A program made the translations under genes and the position numbers. From NCBI GenBank assembly GCA_947396885.1, contig OX377202.1, positions 107,588,221 through 107,652,220 of the forward strand: a stretch of 64,000 bases of DNA, in the 5' to 3' direction. Source of the stretch: Heligmosomoides polygyrus polygyrus (lineage: Eukaryota > Nematoda > Chromadorea > Rhabditida > Heligmosomidae). Numbering within the stretch: position 1 is the stretch's first letter; each line of letters starts with the position of its first letter. Of the stretch, positions 1-11,000 are shown in pieces. The notes under the pieces were generated by a model that worked only from the letters and a program-made list of their open reading frames with translations, was not told where the DNA came from and ran no database searches.

Positions 1-1610
1 AGGTGGAAAGTTTCAATGTGGAGCCCAGTATCGATCGATATTATCGATCGCCTGACCTGACCGGTGGTTTTCTCCCAGATTTAACCAGTAGGGGTGGGGG
101 GGGGGGTGGGAGACCCGCGGGTACTATGGCCGAAGGAGTGCTCCACAACAGTCTGAGGACGAAAGCACTGATTAACGCAAATGAATTACGTTTCTGAACT
201 GTCTGAAGATAGTGCCGACGTTGAAGAGATGTTGAGGATGGAGGGAGGGAGAGCTGGACGGCTTCATATCGAAGAACTACTCACCTGATCTTAAAGAAGG
301 TAGACCAAGGTTCGAAATTATTAAGGTTTTCAAATACCTCTTTTTACTGCTAAGGAGACGAGAAGGCTGCACAAGCAGAGCAGCTGCTTGAAGTGAGTGA
401 TCTTGGCTTAGTGACTCTCTAAGGTCGCGCAAGCGCGCAAGTGCGAGACACGCCGACAGGCGTGTCGGAGCACTTGTGCTTTAATAAGAGATCGAGCCAT
501 GCACTCGTCTAGCAAATTTCATTTTTTATGGCAAAAATTCTGCTCGTCTGATTTTTTTGAGACAGGTGAACTGTAAATTTTTAAAATACGAGAGAAAATG
601 GGGCTTGTCATGCAGGTGTCGCCTTTAGGGTCAAAGCGCCTTATTTCGTCCTAACATCAGCGCCCTTTGCTACTTCATAACGGTCTTTTTCGAAAAATTT
701 TAACAGATTTCCGGTTCTGTCCTAGACGGAGGGGACACCGCAAGAGAGGTGAAGCAAACGCTAACAGGATGGTGTATATCCGGTAGAAAATTGCATAGAA
801 AGGTCCCATCGAAAGCTAGCTCAATGAATAGCTTCTTCATTGTCAAAAAAAAAACTGAGTGAAGTGCCCCCCCCTTCCACTAGAACAAGTCCACTTTTTC
901 TTCACATTTTAATAGACCGAGAACAGCAAACTTATCCAAGAATCTTCGATTGAATGCAGATTTTCTAATCGTTAAATTTCTGAAAAATTCCGTGAACAGG
1001 TCAAGTCGGCTTCTAACGGAAAATGCCGTTGACTGTTAAAAATATTACCAAAAATCGTTAGATAATTCAAGTGCCAAGTGCGCACCACCGGTACAGAAGT
1101 TGTGTATGCTTTCAAGAAGGCAACAGCATTAAGGAGCAGAAATATTCAACAACGTAAAACGGCGAAAATCTCTTGTAACACCTCATGAATCCAAGCAATA
1201 GTACTGGTTGCCATTTAAAACTCTCAATTACCCCTTTTTGCACATTTTCTGTGCAGAAATAGAAAACTGATCGAAATGAAAGGTGTCCACCTGGTGAAGA
1301 CGTCGTCACCGGCGTCGATAGGGCGGTCGCGCGCTAATCGACCTCTCTGATCATGTTATCAGCCAGCGTCCGGTCACACTAGACCGTAGTGGTTGGTGGT
1401 CGGTGGTCGGGTATCGCCTGATTCAGAAGAACAGCCGACGAGGTGTAGAGACACACAAAAGCGCTGAATAGGCAACAGAAAAATGAAAAAATATGGAGCG
1501 ATTTCATAAATTTCTTGCAGATTTTAAGAAAGGCGGTTGTCCATGTCGTCAACATCGACCCAAATTCAGTTCCAAGCCCTTGGCGTCTAGTATATCATAC
1601 TACTCGACTG

Positions 1611-3182
1611 AGTTCTAAACGACAAACCTCATTGTCGTCGACATGACGTCATCAGTCGCGCGATCTGTAACAAACACGAAGACACATCACAAATGACGCC
1701 TGTTTTAGCGACATTCTTGATACAAACCAATAAAATACTTTAATTTCTCTTTTATTTCAACGTTTTAAGTAGCAGTTGGTACTTTCCGCCATCAGGGCGA
1801 TATTTTCACTGAGAAATCTTCGATATTCCTATCAAAAACTTTTTTTTTCACTGAGAAGTTGCCCACTTTGACTTCCGAAACTTCGTCTTCAGGTAGGAAT
1901 GGACTCTCTTTGGTAGGGGAAGCTTTGTTTTCACTAGGAAATTGCCCATTGATGTGGCCTTGTTTCTAAAGAAACACTCGTTCTATGACGCAATCTTTAG
2001 CAGATCTCGCATGCCGGTCACGAGCATCACCAACAAGAATCCGGAAGCAAGTGTCTTCTCAATTGATATTGCTCTCCTGATAAACAAATACCTTGTGTGG
2101 TGGCAGACTTACTTCTCAAACTGTATCGCAGGAAGACAATTAATCGCAGCAAAGCGAAGACAATCACCGTTCACAGCTACTTTGTTGTTCCTTAACCGAG
2201 AATGCGTTTGATAGGTCTACTGCAAAATGCGCACTTCTATTTTCCACTAATTGACGAAACTTGCACCTCCTGGGCCATGTTTATCAACCGCTTTCCGGCC
2301 ACTAACGCTATATCGGCCATCTTATCCGTATCTCTGTATCATATACTGCGTGGGCCGTTATGGTGCATTCGCGGTGAGGTGATACCACTGGTATTGCTGA
2401 TGAATCTGACCCTTGCTTTCGCTTTGCTTCCTTCAAATTAACGATCATGTCACCACTATAACTGTGTTGCCTGAGAAGGTGTCGATATAGCTGATCGCGG
2501 AATGTTTTCCTCAATCAGAGCATTTTTCTCCATTTTTCTGCTTTCTGACGGCTCCTAAGACCTGGCGACGTTCACATCCTCTCAACACTCGAAACTTCAT
2601 CATAAAGAAAAAAAGGGGGTGAACTACGTACCACATGTTTCTCCATCCACCTGCGAAATTCTATCGAAGACCTCTGAAAACGGCAGTTTCTGACCAGAAA
2701 GAAAGCTTTTGAAATCATAGTGGAGAATTCCTCAGCAAAAAAGAAGTTTCCGAAGTCAAAATGAGAAATTTCCGAATGAAAACGAAGTTTCCGAGGTCAA
2801 AATGGGAAACTTCCAAGTGGGAACGAAGTTTCCGAAGTCGGAATGGTAAATTCGCAGGTGAAAACGAACTTTCCGAAGTCAAAATGTGAAATCTCCAGGG
2901 AAAATAAAGCTTCGGAAGTCAAAATGGGCAATTTCTCAATAAAAACGAAGTTTCGGCTAGGAATTTCGAAAAATTTCTCAGCGAAGGTATCATCCTGAGA
3001 GCGGAAGGTGCCAACTACCCCTCAAAACGCTGAAATAGAAGAGAAACTAACGTATTTTTATTGCTTTACTTCAAAAATGTCGCTAAAACAGGCGTCATTT
3101 GCAGTGTGTCTTCGCGTTTGTTACAGATCGAGCAATTGATGACGTCATGTCGACGACAATGAGGTTTGCCGTTTAGAACTCC
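1611..3182. repeat. Inner inverted repeat nested in the 4.8-kb element
   Basis: About 1611-1960 is inverted at about 2740-3182, anchored by GTTCTAAACG, CATTGTCGTCGACATGACGT and GCCTGTTTTAGCGACAT. The roughly 780-bp loop shows no recognisable gene. Confidence 0.7.
2743..2950. repeat. 41-bp tandem repeat, about 5 units
   Basis: Unit starts at 2743, 2784, 2825, 2866 and about 2907, each opening GAAGTTTCCGAAGTC and followed by an AAATG-GAAA segment. It lies in the inner right arm; the left arm holds only partial units. Confidence 0.75.
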
Positions 3183-3397
3183 GTTACTACTCGTAACGTG
3201 CAAATGCCCTTAAAATGCGAATTTTAACAAAAAACGTCCGAAACCAGTAGAAAATTGACGAGAAACTGACGGAAATAAGCGATTTGGCCGGTAAAACGAG
3301 CAAAGCCTGCGATTTTTCAGCTAAATCTGCGTTGAATATCTCAACTATAAGCAAAACTACAGTCCCTACATGGTTCTCAACACTCTAGTTCAAGTGC

Positions 3398-3401
3398 AAA
3401 A
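3398..3401 (-). terminator. Pol III terminator of tRNA-Ala
   Basis: A run of four T on the minus strand 6 nt beyond the discriminator base. Confidence 0.7.
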
Positions 3402-3406
3402 CGATC

Positions 3407-3478
3407 TGGAGGTATGGGGAATCGAACCCCAGACTTCTCGCATGCAAAGCGAGCGCTCTACCCCTGAGCTATACCCCC
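3407..3478 (-). tRNA. tRNA-Ala, anticodon TGC
   Basis: 72-nt cloverleaf on the minus strand. The acceptor stem GGGGGTA pairs with TACCTCC (one G-T), the D arm holds the A box TAGCTCAGGGGTAGAGC, the anticodon stem CTCGC/GCGAG closes loop TTTGCAT, and the T arm has GGGGTTCGATTCCCC, a perfect B box. TTTT follows 6 nt downstream. No intron. It sits inside the large inverted-repeat structure at 51-4834. Confidence 0.95.
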
Positions 3479-4839
3479 ACAACGACCACCCACGGCCGAA
3501 CCCTAGTCAACATCGCGCCGCATCGATCGTGGGTGGCCTTGTGCTGTGTGGTGAGTGCATGCAGCCAGGCGGGCATGCAGTCATCGCCCGTCCGCACACA
3601 TCGAAGGCGCCCCTACGTCTCCTAGTGGCTTCAGAAGGCTTACGCTGCTAAGGAATCAGAGTCAGCTGCTCAGAGGAGTGTCGATTTGTCAGCTGAATCC
3701 TCCCTCCTTTTTTGAATAAAATCATATTTTAGTCCAGATTCCTCTAAAACTATTGGAACTCAAGTAGAGTAAGCTGCTTAACGTCGTGAGGAAGCTGAAG
3801 TAATGCGATGTGTTCATCTTTGAGATTGCGCCGTGCACTCGTCCAGTGCCTCATGACGTTTGCATGATTGAAAGGTAAATATTATTTCCAACGAATTTTT
3901 TCAGTCGAGCATTGTACAGCTTCACACCTGAGTTTGCCGCACCTGCAATTTCAGCGAAATTTTTATTTATCTAAGCATGAAGATGGCGTCTTAGGAGAGA
4001 GCCATTGGCTCGAAACGAGCTTAAAAATTAAGTTGAGACTTCAATTTTCGATCAAGAAACGCGGTTTTCCACCAAACTGTCTCAGAATTTTTTCGAAAAC
4101 AAGGATGAAGCATAAAGGATAAACGACAAGTTCATATATACCATTTTCACGTCGAACTGGACACTTTTCGAATCAAACTGGACACTGGTCCAAGGTGTCC
4201 CGAGACTTTTGAAATCAAAGCGAACTCTTCCAAATTGAAATTAGCTTTTTCTAGATTAAACTAGAGCCTCTCCAAAAATGTTCGAATAATTTTTCGTTCG
4301 AAGAGAATTTCAGTATAGCTTTCTTTGAAGTTTTAATTCATCTTTCCAGTAAGTGAACATTTTTGGATTTTTTTGAAATTTAACAAAATTCTCATCTTTT
4401 ATGAAAAACAAGTGCTCCGACACGCCTCTCGGCGTGTCTCGCACCTGCGCGCTTCACGCGACCTTAGAGAGTCACTAAGCCAAGATCACTCACTTCAAGC
4501 AGCTGCTCTGCTTGTGCAGCCTTCTCGGCACCTTAGCAGTGAAAAGAGGTATTTGATAACCTTAATAATTTCAAACCTTGGTCTACCTTCTTTAAGATCA
4601 GGTGAGTAGTTCTTCGATATGAAGCCGTCCAACTCTCCCTCCCTCCCTCCTCAACATCCCTTCAACGTCGGCACTATCTTCAGACAGTTCAGAAACGTAA
4701 TTTATTTGCGTTAATCAGTGCTTTCGTCCTCAGACTGTTGTGGAGCACTCCTTCGGCCATAGTACTTGCGTGTCTTCCACCCCCCACCCCACCCCGATCA
4801 TTGAAATCTGGGAGAAACCACCGGTCAGGATCTCGATTA

Positions 4840-5430
4840 GCCCCAGAGCTGAAGTTTCGTGCCGCTTGAACGACATCCGCAAAAAATCGATAATATCGAT
4901 CGATATCGATTGATCGACTTCAGATTCGTGTTCAGCAACCTCGATCACCCCAGGGCTGAAGTTCCGCACCACCTGAACGACATCCGCAAAAATCGATAAT
5001 ATCGATCGATATCGATTTTCTCCCCTGCTGTGAAGGCCTTCCGTCGATGATCATCTAAATGCCCAGGCACGGTTGCCGACGTCTGTTCAGCGACCTCGAT
5101 TACCCCCAGAGCTGAAGTTTCGGACCGCTTGGACGATATCCATAAAAAATCGATAATTTGATCGACATCGAATGATGGTGATCTACACGTCAAAAACGAA
5201 CTTCATAATCATGTTCAGCGACCTCGATTACCCCTAGGGCTGAAGTTGGCGACATGTTCGGCACGTCTAGAGCTCGCCATGCACGGTCGCCGGCGTGTTC
5301 GGCAGGTCTACTGCATCGTCTGGCACGGTTGCCGACGTGTTCGACACGTCTACCGAGTCGCCAAGCACGTTTGGCGACGTGTTCAGCTCGTCTACTGAGT
5401 CGCCAGGCACGTAGAAGACGTCTTGGTATT
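4840..5430. repeat. TATCGAT-rich satellite followed by degenerate 41-bp units
   Basis: Units of about 106 bp begin TCGATAATATCGATCGAT (4887, 4993, and a diverged one at 5150) and include GACCTCGATTACCCC. From about 5250 come four diverged copies of the CGTGTTCGGCACGTCTAC minisatellite. The same succession of satellite then minisatellite recurs at 29470-30500. Confidence 0.75.
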
Positions 5431-5589
5431 TTCCGCTATTTTCGTGCCTTAATTTGTGCCCCGTTTCCCCGTAATTTCCCCTATTTTATGACTCATCGCG
5501 TCGATCGATAGTGTGACTCATCGCTTAGCGGATTATTATAGAGTATGATAATGGTTCAAGCTTGATTAGAGAGCAGGAAAAAGGATCTC

Positions 5590-6075
5590 TGGCTCCCTTG
5601 GATTTGACCAAGAAAATCTTCCGTCTTTTACTAACGATTTCCGTGCAAAACAAGGCGGCCATTTTCTACGTGGTGCCGCAAGAAGAGGTTGCGCCCTGTC
5701 CTCGTCCGAGACGTCGTGATTTTCATTCGATTGACGGAAAAATTTTTGTTTGCAAGGAGTTTCACACCTTTAAACGATATGCTTCTCGTACATTAAACAG
5801 TTGTAAAGAACAAATAGATCCTCACGTTGTGCAGTAGGCAGTGGCGAAACGAACCTTTTTAAGTTTTATATTTTGTAACATACCATACTTTTAAATAATT
5901 ATAATTTTAAAAACTCTTTTATTTTTCACCTTTCTTTACGTCTTTGAATTTTAAATCTTCTTATGTTTTATACTGATGCTTCATGAAAGCAACATTTACG
6001 CTATCCATCAAATAAAAACCACGACGAGCTTCTCGAGTGCACGGCACGATCTCATTCCTTACTGTATCAAATGGT
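5590..6075 (+). repeat. Dispersed repeat shared with 28940-29290
   Basis: Shared landmarks in the same order at both sites: GTGCC, TTTTATTCGATT or its variant, AGTTTCACA, AAACGATATG, CCTCAC, and a closing segment with AATAAAA and GTGCA. No intact frame, so it is probably a decayed transposon. Confidence 0.5.
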
Positions 6076-6168
6076 CGCTGCCTTATTGAGATTTGAAACA
6101 AAATTTAACTCATTGTTTTATTCATTATCATATTATTTATTATTTATTATTATTATTTTATTTATTGG

Positions 6169-6446
6169 GCGCGTGTAGCGTAGTCGGAGGAGGCGCTGAC
6201 TGTCACTTCCACCCAATACCAGCTTCCTGGTTCGGATTTCCCGCTCAGGCCAACCAAGCCTTCATCCCTCCGGGGTCGATGAATTGGTTCTAAAGTTTTC
6301 TGGGAAGGATAAAGCGCTAACTTGCTCATCGACTGGCCACCGCAAGTCATTGTATGGCCAAATACGCATTCAACTCGCCTCCACGACATCCCATAGAAGT
6401 AGAATGCGTGGCGCATACCACAAGGAATTGAATAACGCCGTTATTA
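6169..6446 (+). mobile_element. tRNA-derived SINE, family S2
   Basis: The head carries an A box (TAGCGTAGTCGG) and a B box (GGTTCGGATTTCC) spaced as in class II tRNAs with a long variable arm. The body includes GGGAAGGATAAAG and GCAAGTCATTGTATGG, and the tail AGTAGAATGCGTGGCGCAT. Other copies: 22893, 31641, 32485, 54125 (minus) and 63482 (minus). Confidence 0.8.
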
Positions 6447-6962
6447 GATGGATCCTTCCAAAGCGGTTTTTTAAAATAACTTTTAAAAAAATCAAGTGCT
6501 TGTGAAAATAAGCATATATTTGAGCTCAGCAGCTCAAACTATATCTTTCGACATATAAATCTCAGTAGAGCTGAACAATGCATATAGGACCGACACAATC
6601 AATCGAGTGGGCGAGACAACCTGAAGAGCGAGCAACAGATTGTAGAATGAGCGTTTGGGGAGATTTATCGGAAATTCCTAGCCGTCCTAATCAGAAATTG
6701 TTCTAAGACTGTCCAGCTTGCCTTTGGAGTGCGCCGTGAACAATGAATACAGAATCGAACCTATCAGTCGCTCTGCAGGATGTCTCGCCCACTCGATTGA
6801 TTGTGTCGGGCCTATATGCATTGTTCAACTCTGCTGAGATTTGTGTGTCAAAAGATAGAGCTCGAGCTGCTGAGCTCAAATATGCGCTTATTTTCACAAG
6901 CACTTGATTTTTTAAAAAATTATTTTAAAAAAGCCGCTTTGGATCGCTCCAGGAAGATTAAT
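6437..6962. repeat. Long hairpin, arms about 200 bp
   Basis: 6437-6640 is inverted at 6768-6962, with landmarks TTCCAAAGCGG, ATCAAGTGCTTGTGAAAATA, CTGAACAATGCATATA and CAATCAATCGAGTGGGCGAG. The loop is about 130 bp. It abuts the end of an S2 SINE. Confidence 0.85.
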
Positions 6963-7711
6963 CTTCCACCGGAAATTAACCTTTATGCCCATATGTTCAG
7001 GTACGCGACAAAAAATTTCATTATCCTCGACCTCGATCGAAGATGGCCAGCCGATCAATACTGATTACTTGGTAAAAGTCCGGTCAAATTCACGGCGCAA
7101 TTACAGAACTCGACATGCAGGATAATTTCGGCAATCTTGGTCTCTATAATAGGCCATAGCTCACTGTTACAGCTAAATGGATACTAATGTTGTTGCCAGT
7201 CAACCGGTGCGAACGTTTGTCCCTACGTGCTTCCGCGCAAAATTACTGGCTGAAAGGAAAACTTGACATTTCGAATCGCATTATGGATCTTGCTCAAGTT
7301 GAACTGTTCTAGCACGTTCGGCAGTGAACACACTTAACAGCAATTAATCGATGACGATCGATATTATCGATTACTTGTTACTCTGGAAAAGGAAGCATTC
7401 GATACAGGGGAGGATAAAACTTTTATTCAAGATATGTACCCGGCATAAATGTATACACACAGAGAGTTTCTTAAAAACAACTATTGTATGTTACAATAAA
7501 TAATTAATTCTGTAATTATTGATCGATGGATGGGGCGTGAGGCATGTTAGGCCTATATATGTGTAGTGGGCGGAACACGGGCAATGTGAAAGTGGCAAAA
7601 TGACAACGTCTCTAACAGCACGAACACCACGACTTTAAAAGGCAGTTAGAGCCTGACCACAGGACTCGCTGTGACTATACACCATACTATTATCGATTGA
7701 ACCGTTATCGA
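6963..7711. other. Intergenic, 3' of the VLCAD gene
   Basis: No gene seen. It holds two TATCGAT clusters (about 7347-7372 and 7690-7718) and a possible poly(A) signal for the minus-strand VLCAD gene. Confidence 0.5.
7422..7427 (-). promoter_or_regulatory. Possible poly(A) signal of the VLCAD gene
   Basis: AATAAA on the minus strand, about 285 nt past the VLCAD stop codon. It is the first canonical hexamer downstream; actual use is unverified. Confidence 0.35.
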
Positions 7712-7846
7712 TTAGATATCGGTCGGATGTTGCTGTGGCAGGCCGCCGTTCTTGCAGACGGTGGCGGCGATCGAGCTAATCAGCTCGATGTCCTTCTCGT
7801 TACCACCGGCCGCTTCCTTCAGGTTCTGCATAGCGCGACGAGAGGC
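7712..7846 (-). CDS. ACADVL: VLCAD exon 16 (C-terminus and stop)
   Basis: Acceptor CTCATTTAG, 44 codons then TAA at 7712-7714. Ends [14 protein letters not shown], comparable to the ERGGVV...NPLGF C-terminus of VLCAD. Confidence 0.88.
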   Translation of the reverse strand, partial: ASRRAMQNLKEAAGGNEKDIELISSIAATVCKNGGLPQQHPTDI

Positions 7847-8036
7847 CTAAATGAGTGCTTGATAAGGTACAGTTTATACTAGCGACAGGTAGTTGATCTA
7901 CGGCAGTGGCCCCGCCTAGGTCACAGCTGTTTAAATGGGTTGCCTTGGGTTATTCGATAATTAATGTCGTTTCTCTCATAGATGGTGTGAACTGTGTATA
8001 CCATTTCCACGCCGAATTATTTCAAATCTAATTTTA

Positions 8037-8077
<41 letters not shown>

Positions 8078-11000
8078 TTAATATGGTGCCGCTCTTCACC
8101 TTACTCTGTTATCCGCAGTAGTGGCTAAATAACAAATAATTAAATAATAAAAATAAAATAATATTGTAATTTTTCGGATCGTTCGATCAAGCAGGTGTAA
8201 GGGCCTGTTCATACTCCGCGACAGCATCGACAAGAGCGCAGCGCGCGGAAGTATGGACAGGCGACAGCAGCGAAGAGCGACTAGAGCGACAAGGGCGACA
8301 AGAGCGGCTGGAGCGACAACGCCGGCGCTCGAGTATGAACACTTTTCGGCGGCGCGCTCTGTTTTAATCGATTCGCATGTTTTTCACGGGCGACGGTAGC
8401 GACGAAAGCGCAGCGCGCGTGGCGTGCGTGGCGTGCGCGGCGACAAGAGCGACTGGAGCGACAGCACCAGCGCTCGAGTATAGCCGCATGCACACTTTGC
8501 AGCGGGCAGCGGGCAGCCACGCTGAAGCATAGCGTGGTGCTGCGGGGTCCCACTCCGGCAGCGGAGGCCGCAGTGAGGAGGTGTCCACGCTTCCGCTGCC
8601 GCAGTGCTGCCGGCAGCGGCCGCAGCGGCAGTGGCAGTGAGGAATGGCTCGGGCATTCCTCACTGCCACTGCCACTGGGGAAAGGACGTGAAGTGGCGTC
8701 GAGTTGAGGTGTTGTGTACACAACACCTCAATTCACGCCATGTTGCGGGCATTTTCCTGTTTCCTCCTCCTCTGAGGTGTGTTGAATTGGTTTTCGAGTT
8801 TATTTCGACCAGATAAACGAGGGTTCTTGAGTCTTGAGACAGGATCATTGACCAATAGGGCGCTGTAAGCTACTTGTAGATCGGAAACACTACGAGCGAG
8901 ATGGCGAGTGTTCTTTCAAAATCGAGTAAGGAAGGGTTAGAGCGATGATTCTTCTCCTTCCGGCTGGAGTCAGCACAAAGAAGTCCCGTCGTTGCGAAAC
9001 TCACGGAGTGGAATGGGTCGGGATGTTTCCAATGTACTAGGTTGTAGGGGACGTTCTCACGTTCTTGATTTATAACTTCAAATGATCATAACTTTGTTCA
9101 TTGCCAACTCTTTCGGATAAGTCAAAAGCTGTCCTCGTGGAGTACCGCTGCCAGTGAAATCCGCTAGTAGCCATCTTTCAGTTGTGAACAACTGGGAAGT
9201 TAGAGCCATCTGTGAGAGGGCGTTCTTGCAGCACTCTGTACGCGGTGAGAAATCTCCTCTGAAAGCATTCCAAGATGCGAAAAATAACGCTGTTAAAGCT
9301 TCATATGTGAGGGTCACGCGAAACCGAAAACAGCTTCCAACCCCAGGCCCTACATTTTCTTTTGCGGATAAGTTCGACGATGTCCTATTTGTATTTGACA
9401 AGTAAAAGTTGCCACTAGGAAAGGTCGCAACTTTTACTTATCAGAGAAGTAAACATTTTCAGCAGGTTTTGCTTTGTTCCCAAAATTCCATCGCCACGTA
9501 TCTGCTGTAATTTATTAGCTTGCTCACTAGATTCATTTAGTTTCGAAATTTCAATTAGAATTTCAAATTTGGGCACTCAGTTCACGGCATCCGGACTTGA
9601 CAAGCTGACACAGGTACGTAAAACTGTCTATGAAGTAATTGAGAATGACTGAAACGGTCCAGGGTCCAGAATATGCGTCGCGTTCCGCCCTGAACCCACT
9701 TCGGCTATCGATCAGCTGGCAACTAGCCAGCCACTGCTCCGCTGCGTGCCGCTGCGGCGCGGTTCCACCTGCTGCAGTGGAATGTGGGCGGCGACGAGCT
9801 CCGCCCACATTCCACTGCCCGCTGCCCGCTGCAAAGTGTGCACGGGCCTTATGAACACGTTTTGGCGGTGCGCGCTCGATTTTAATCGATATGCATATTT
9901 TGCACGAGCGACAAGTCGCTCTTGTCGCGAAGTATGAACAGGCCCTAATGGCGTAGAGCATTCCCGCCCGGTCAGCAGGAGCTGCAAGTTTGAGTCCCGC
10001 TTGGCACTAGTCTTTTGATCGCAACAAAACATCGCTATGAGAACTTCTTTGTTAATTCAACAGTATAAGTGCCGCTCATCCAATCAATTACTCCGTAAGA
10101 CTCACAATGCTGCAGAAATAGTTGGCAACGTCTCTCTCATGAGCCGCACTTGACGTATTCTTCTGGCACGAATGGGTACACCTGAAATAGAGCCTATAGT
10201 ACTGTACAATAACGCGCTAAGGGCTATCGATCGGAGCCGCTGCAGAAACGAGTCATAACATAAGGAAAATTGGCGGAAAATCTAAGGAATTAGTGCAAAA
10301 TACCCAGAATTAACCGACCAATGTGGGAGATGCGTGATCATGACAACGGCCGACGGAAAGGCTTCACAACAGGGGGAGTCTTGATCATCCAATCTATATC
10401 GATCGATTCGATCAGACAATGAATATCGACCGATATTATCGACCTTTTCAACAGTGATATCGGCTTTCCCCAGACTTAACCGATCGGTGTGGGAGATGTG
10501 TGATTATAACGACGGCCGACGGAAAGGCTTCACAACAGGGGGAGTCTTCATCAAGCAATTAATATCGATCGATTCGATCAGACAATGAATATCGACCGAT
10601 TTTATCGATCTTTTCAACGGCGATATCAGTTTTCCAACAGACTTAACCGATCGGGTGGGAGATGCATGATTATGACGACGGCCGACGGAACGGCTTCATA
10701 ACAGGGGAGCCAGACAATCAATATCGATCGATATTATAGATTTTTTAAGTTGTGCGGTTACGGCGAGAAACGCGCACAATATGGTGGGCGCTAGAGGGAG
10801 CTGCCAAGAACGCAGTCCCCTATCTACCAATCAATATCCATCGATAATAATTGCAATTGTCTGTTTTTTTAAATGGAATTATGCCGGCGATATCAACACT
10901 CACCTGGACAGCGTAGCGATCATACTGTAGATATCGATCGCTGCGTCGGCTACTCGAACCAGTTCATACTGTCGGTCTAAAAGGGAGAATTGATTAATAC

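Larger units (their letters stand above)
51..4834. mobile_element. 4.8-kb composite element with 425-bp inverted arms
   Basis: The left arm (about 51-474) reappears reverse-complemented at about 4408-4834, with the same order of landmarks: GACCGGTGG, the G-rich tract, GGAGTGCTCCACAAC, the GGAGGGAGGGAG purine run, GGTCTACC and CACGCC. Differences are scattered small indels. The 3.9-kb interior has no long reading frame but carries a second inverted repeat (1611-3182) and the tRNA-Ala gene. Such long arms fit a large foldback or terminal-inverted-repeat transposon, or a palindromic duplication; no transposase is visible. Confidence 0.75.

Noticed and set aside
8281..8721. A 146-codon minus-strand frame with two overlapping frames
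   Set aside because: The region is a GC-rich cluster of palindromic MITEs; the Arg/Ala/Cys-rich translation reflects GCGAC-type repeats.
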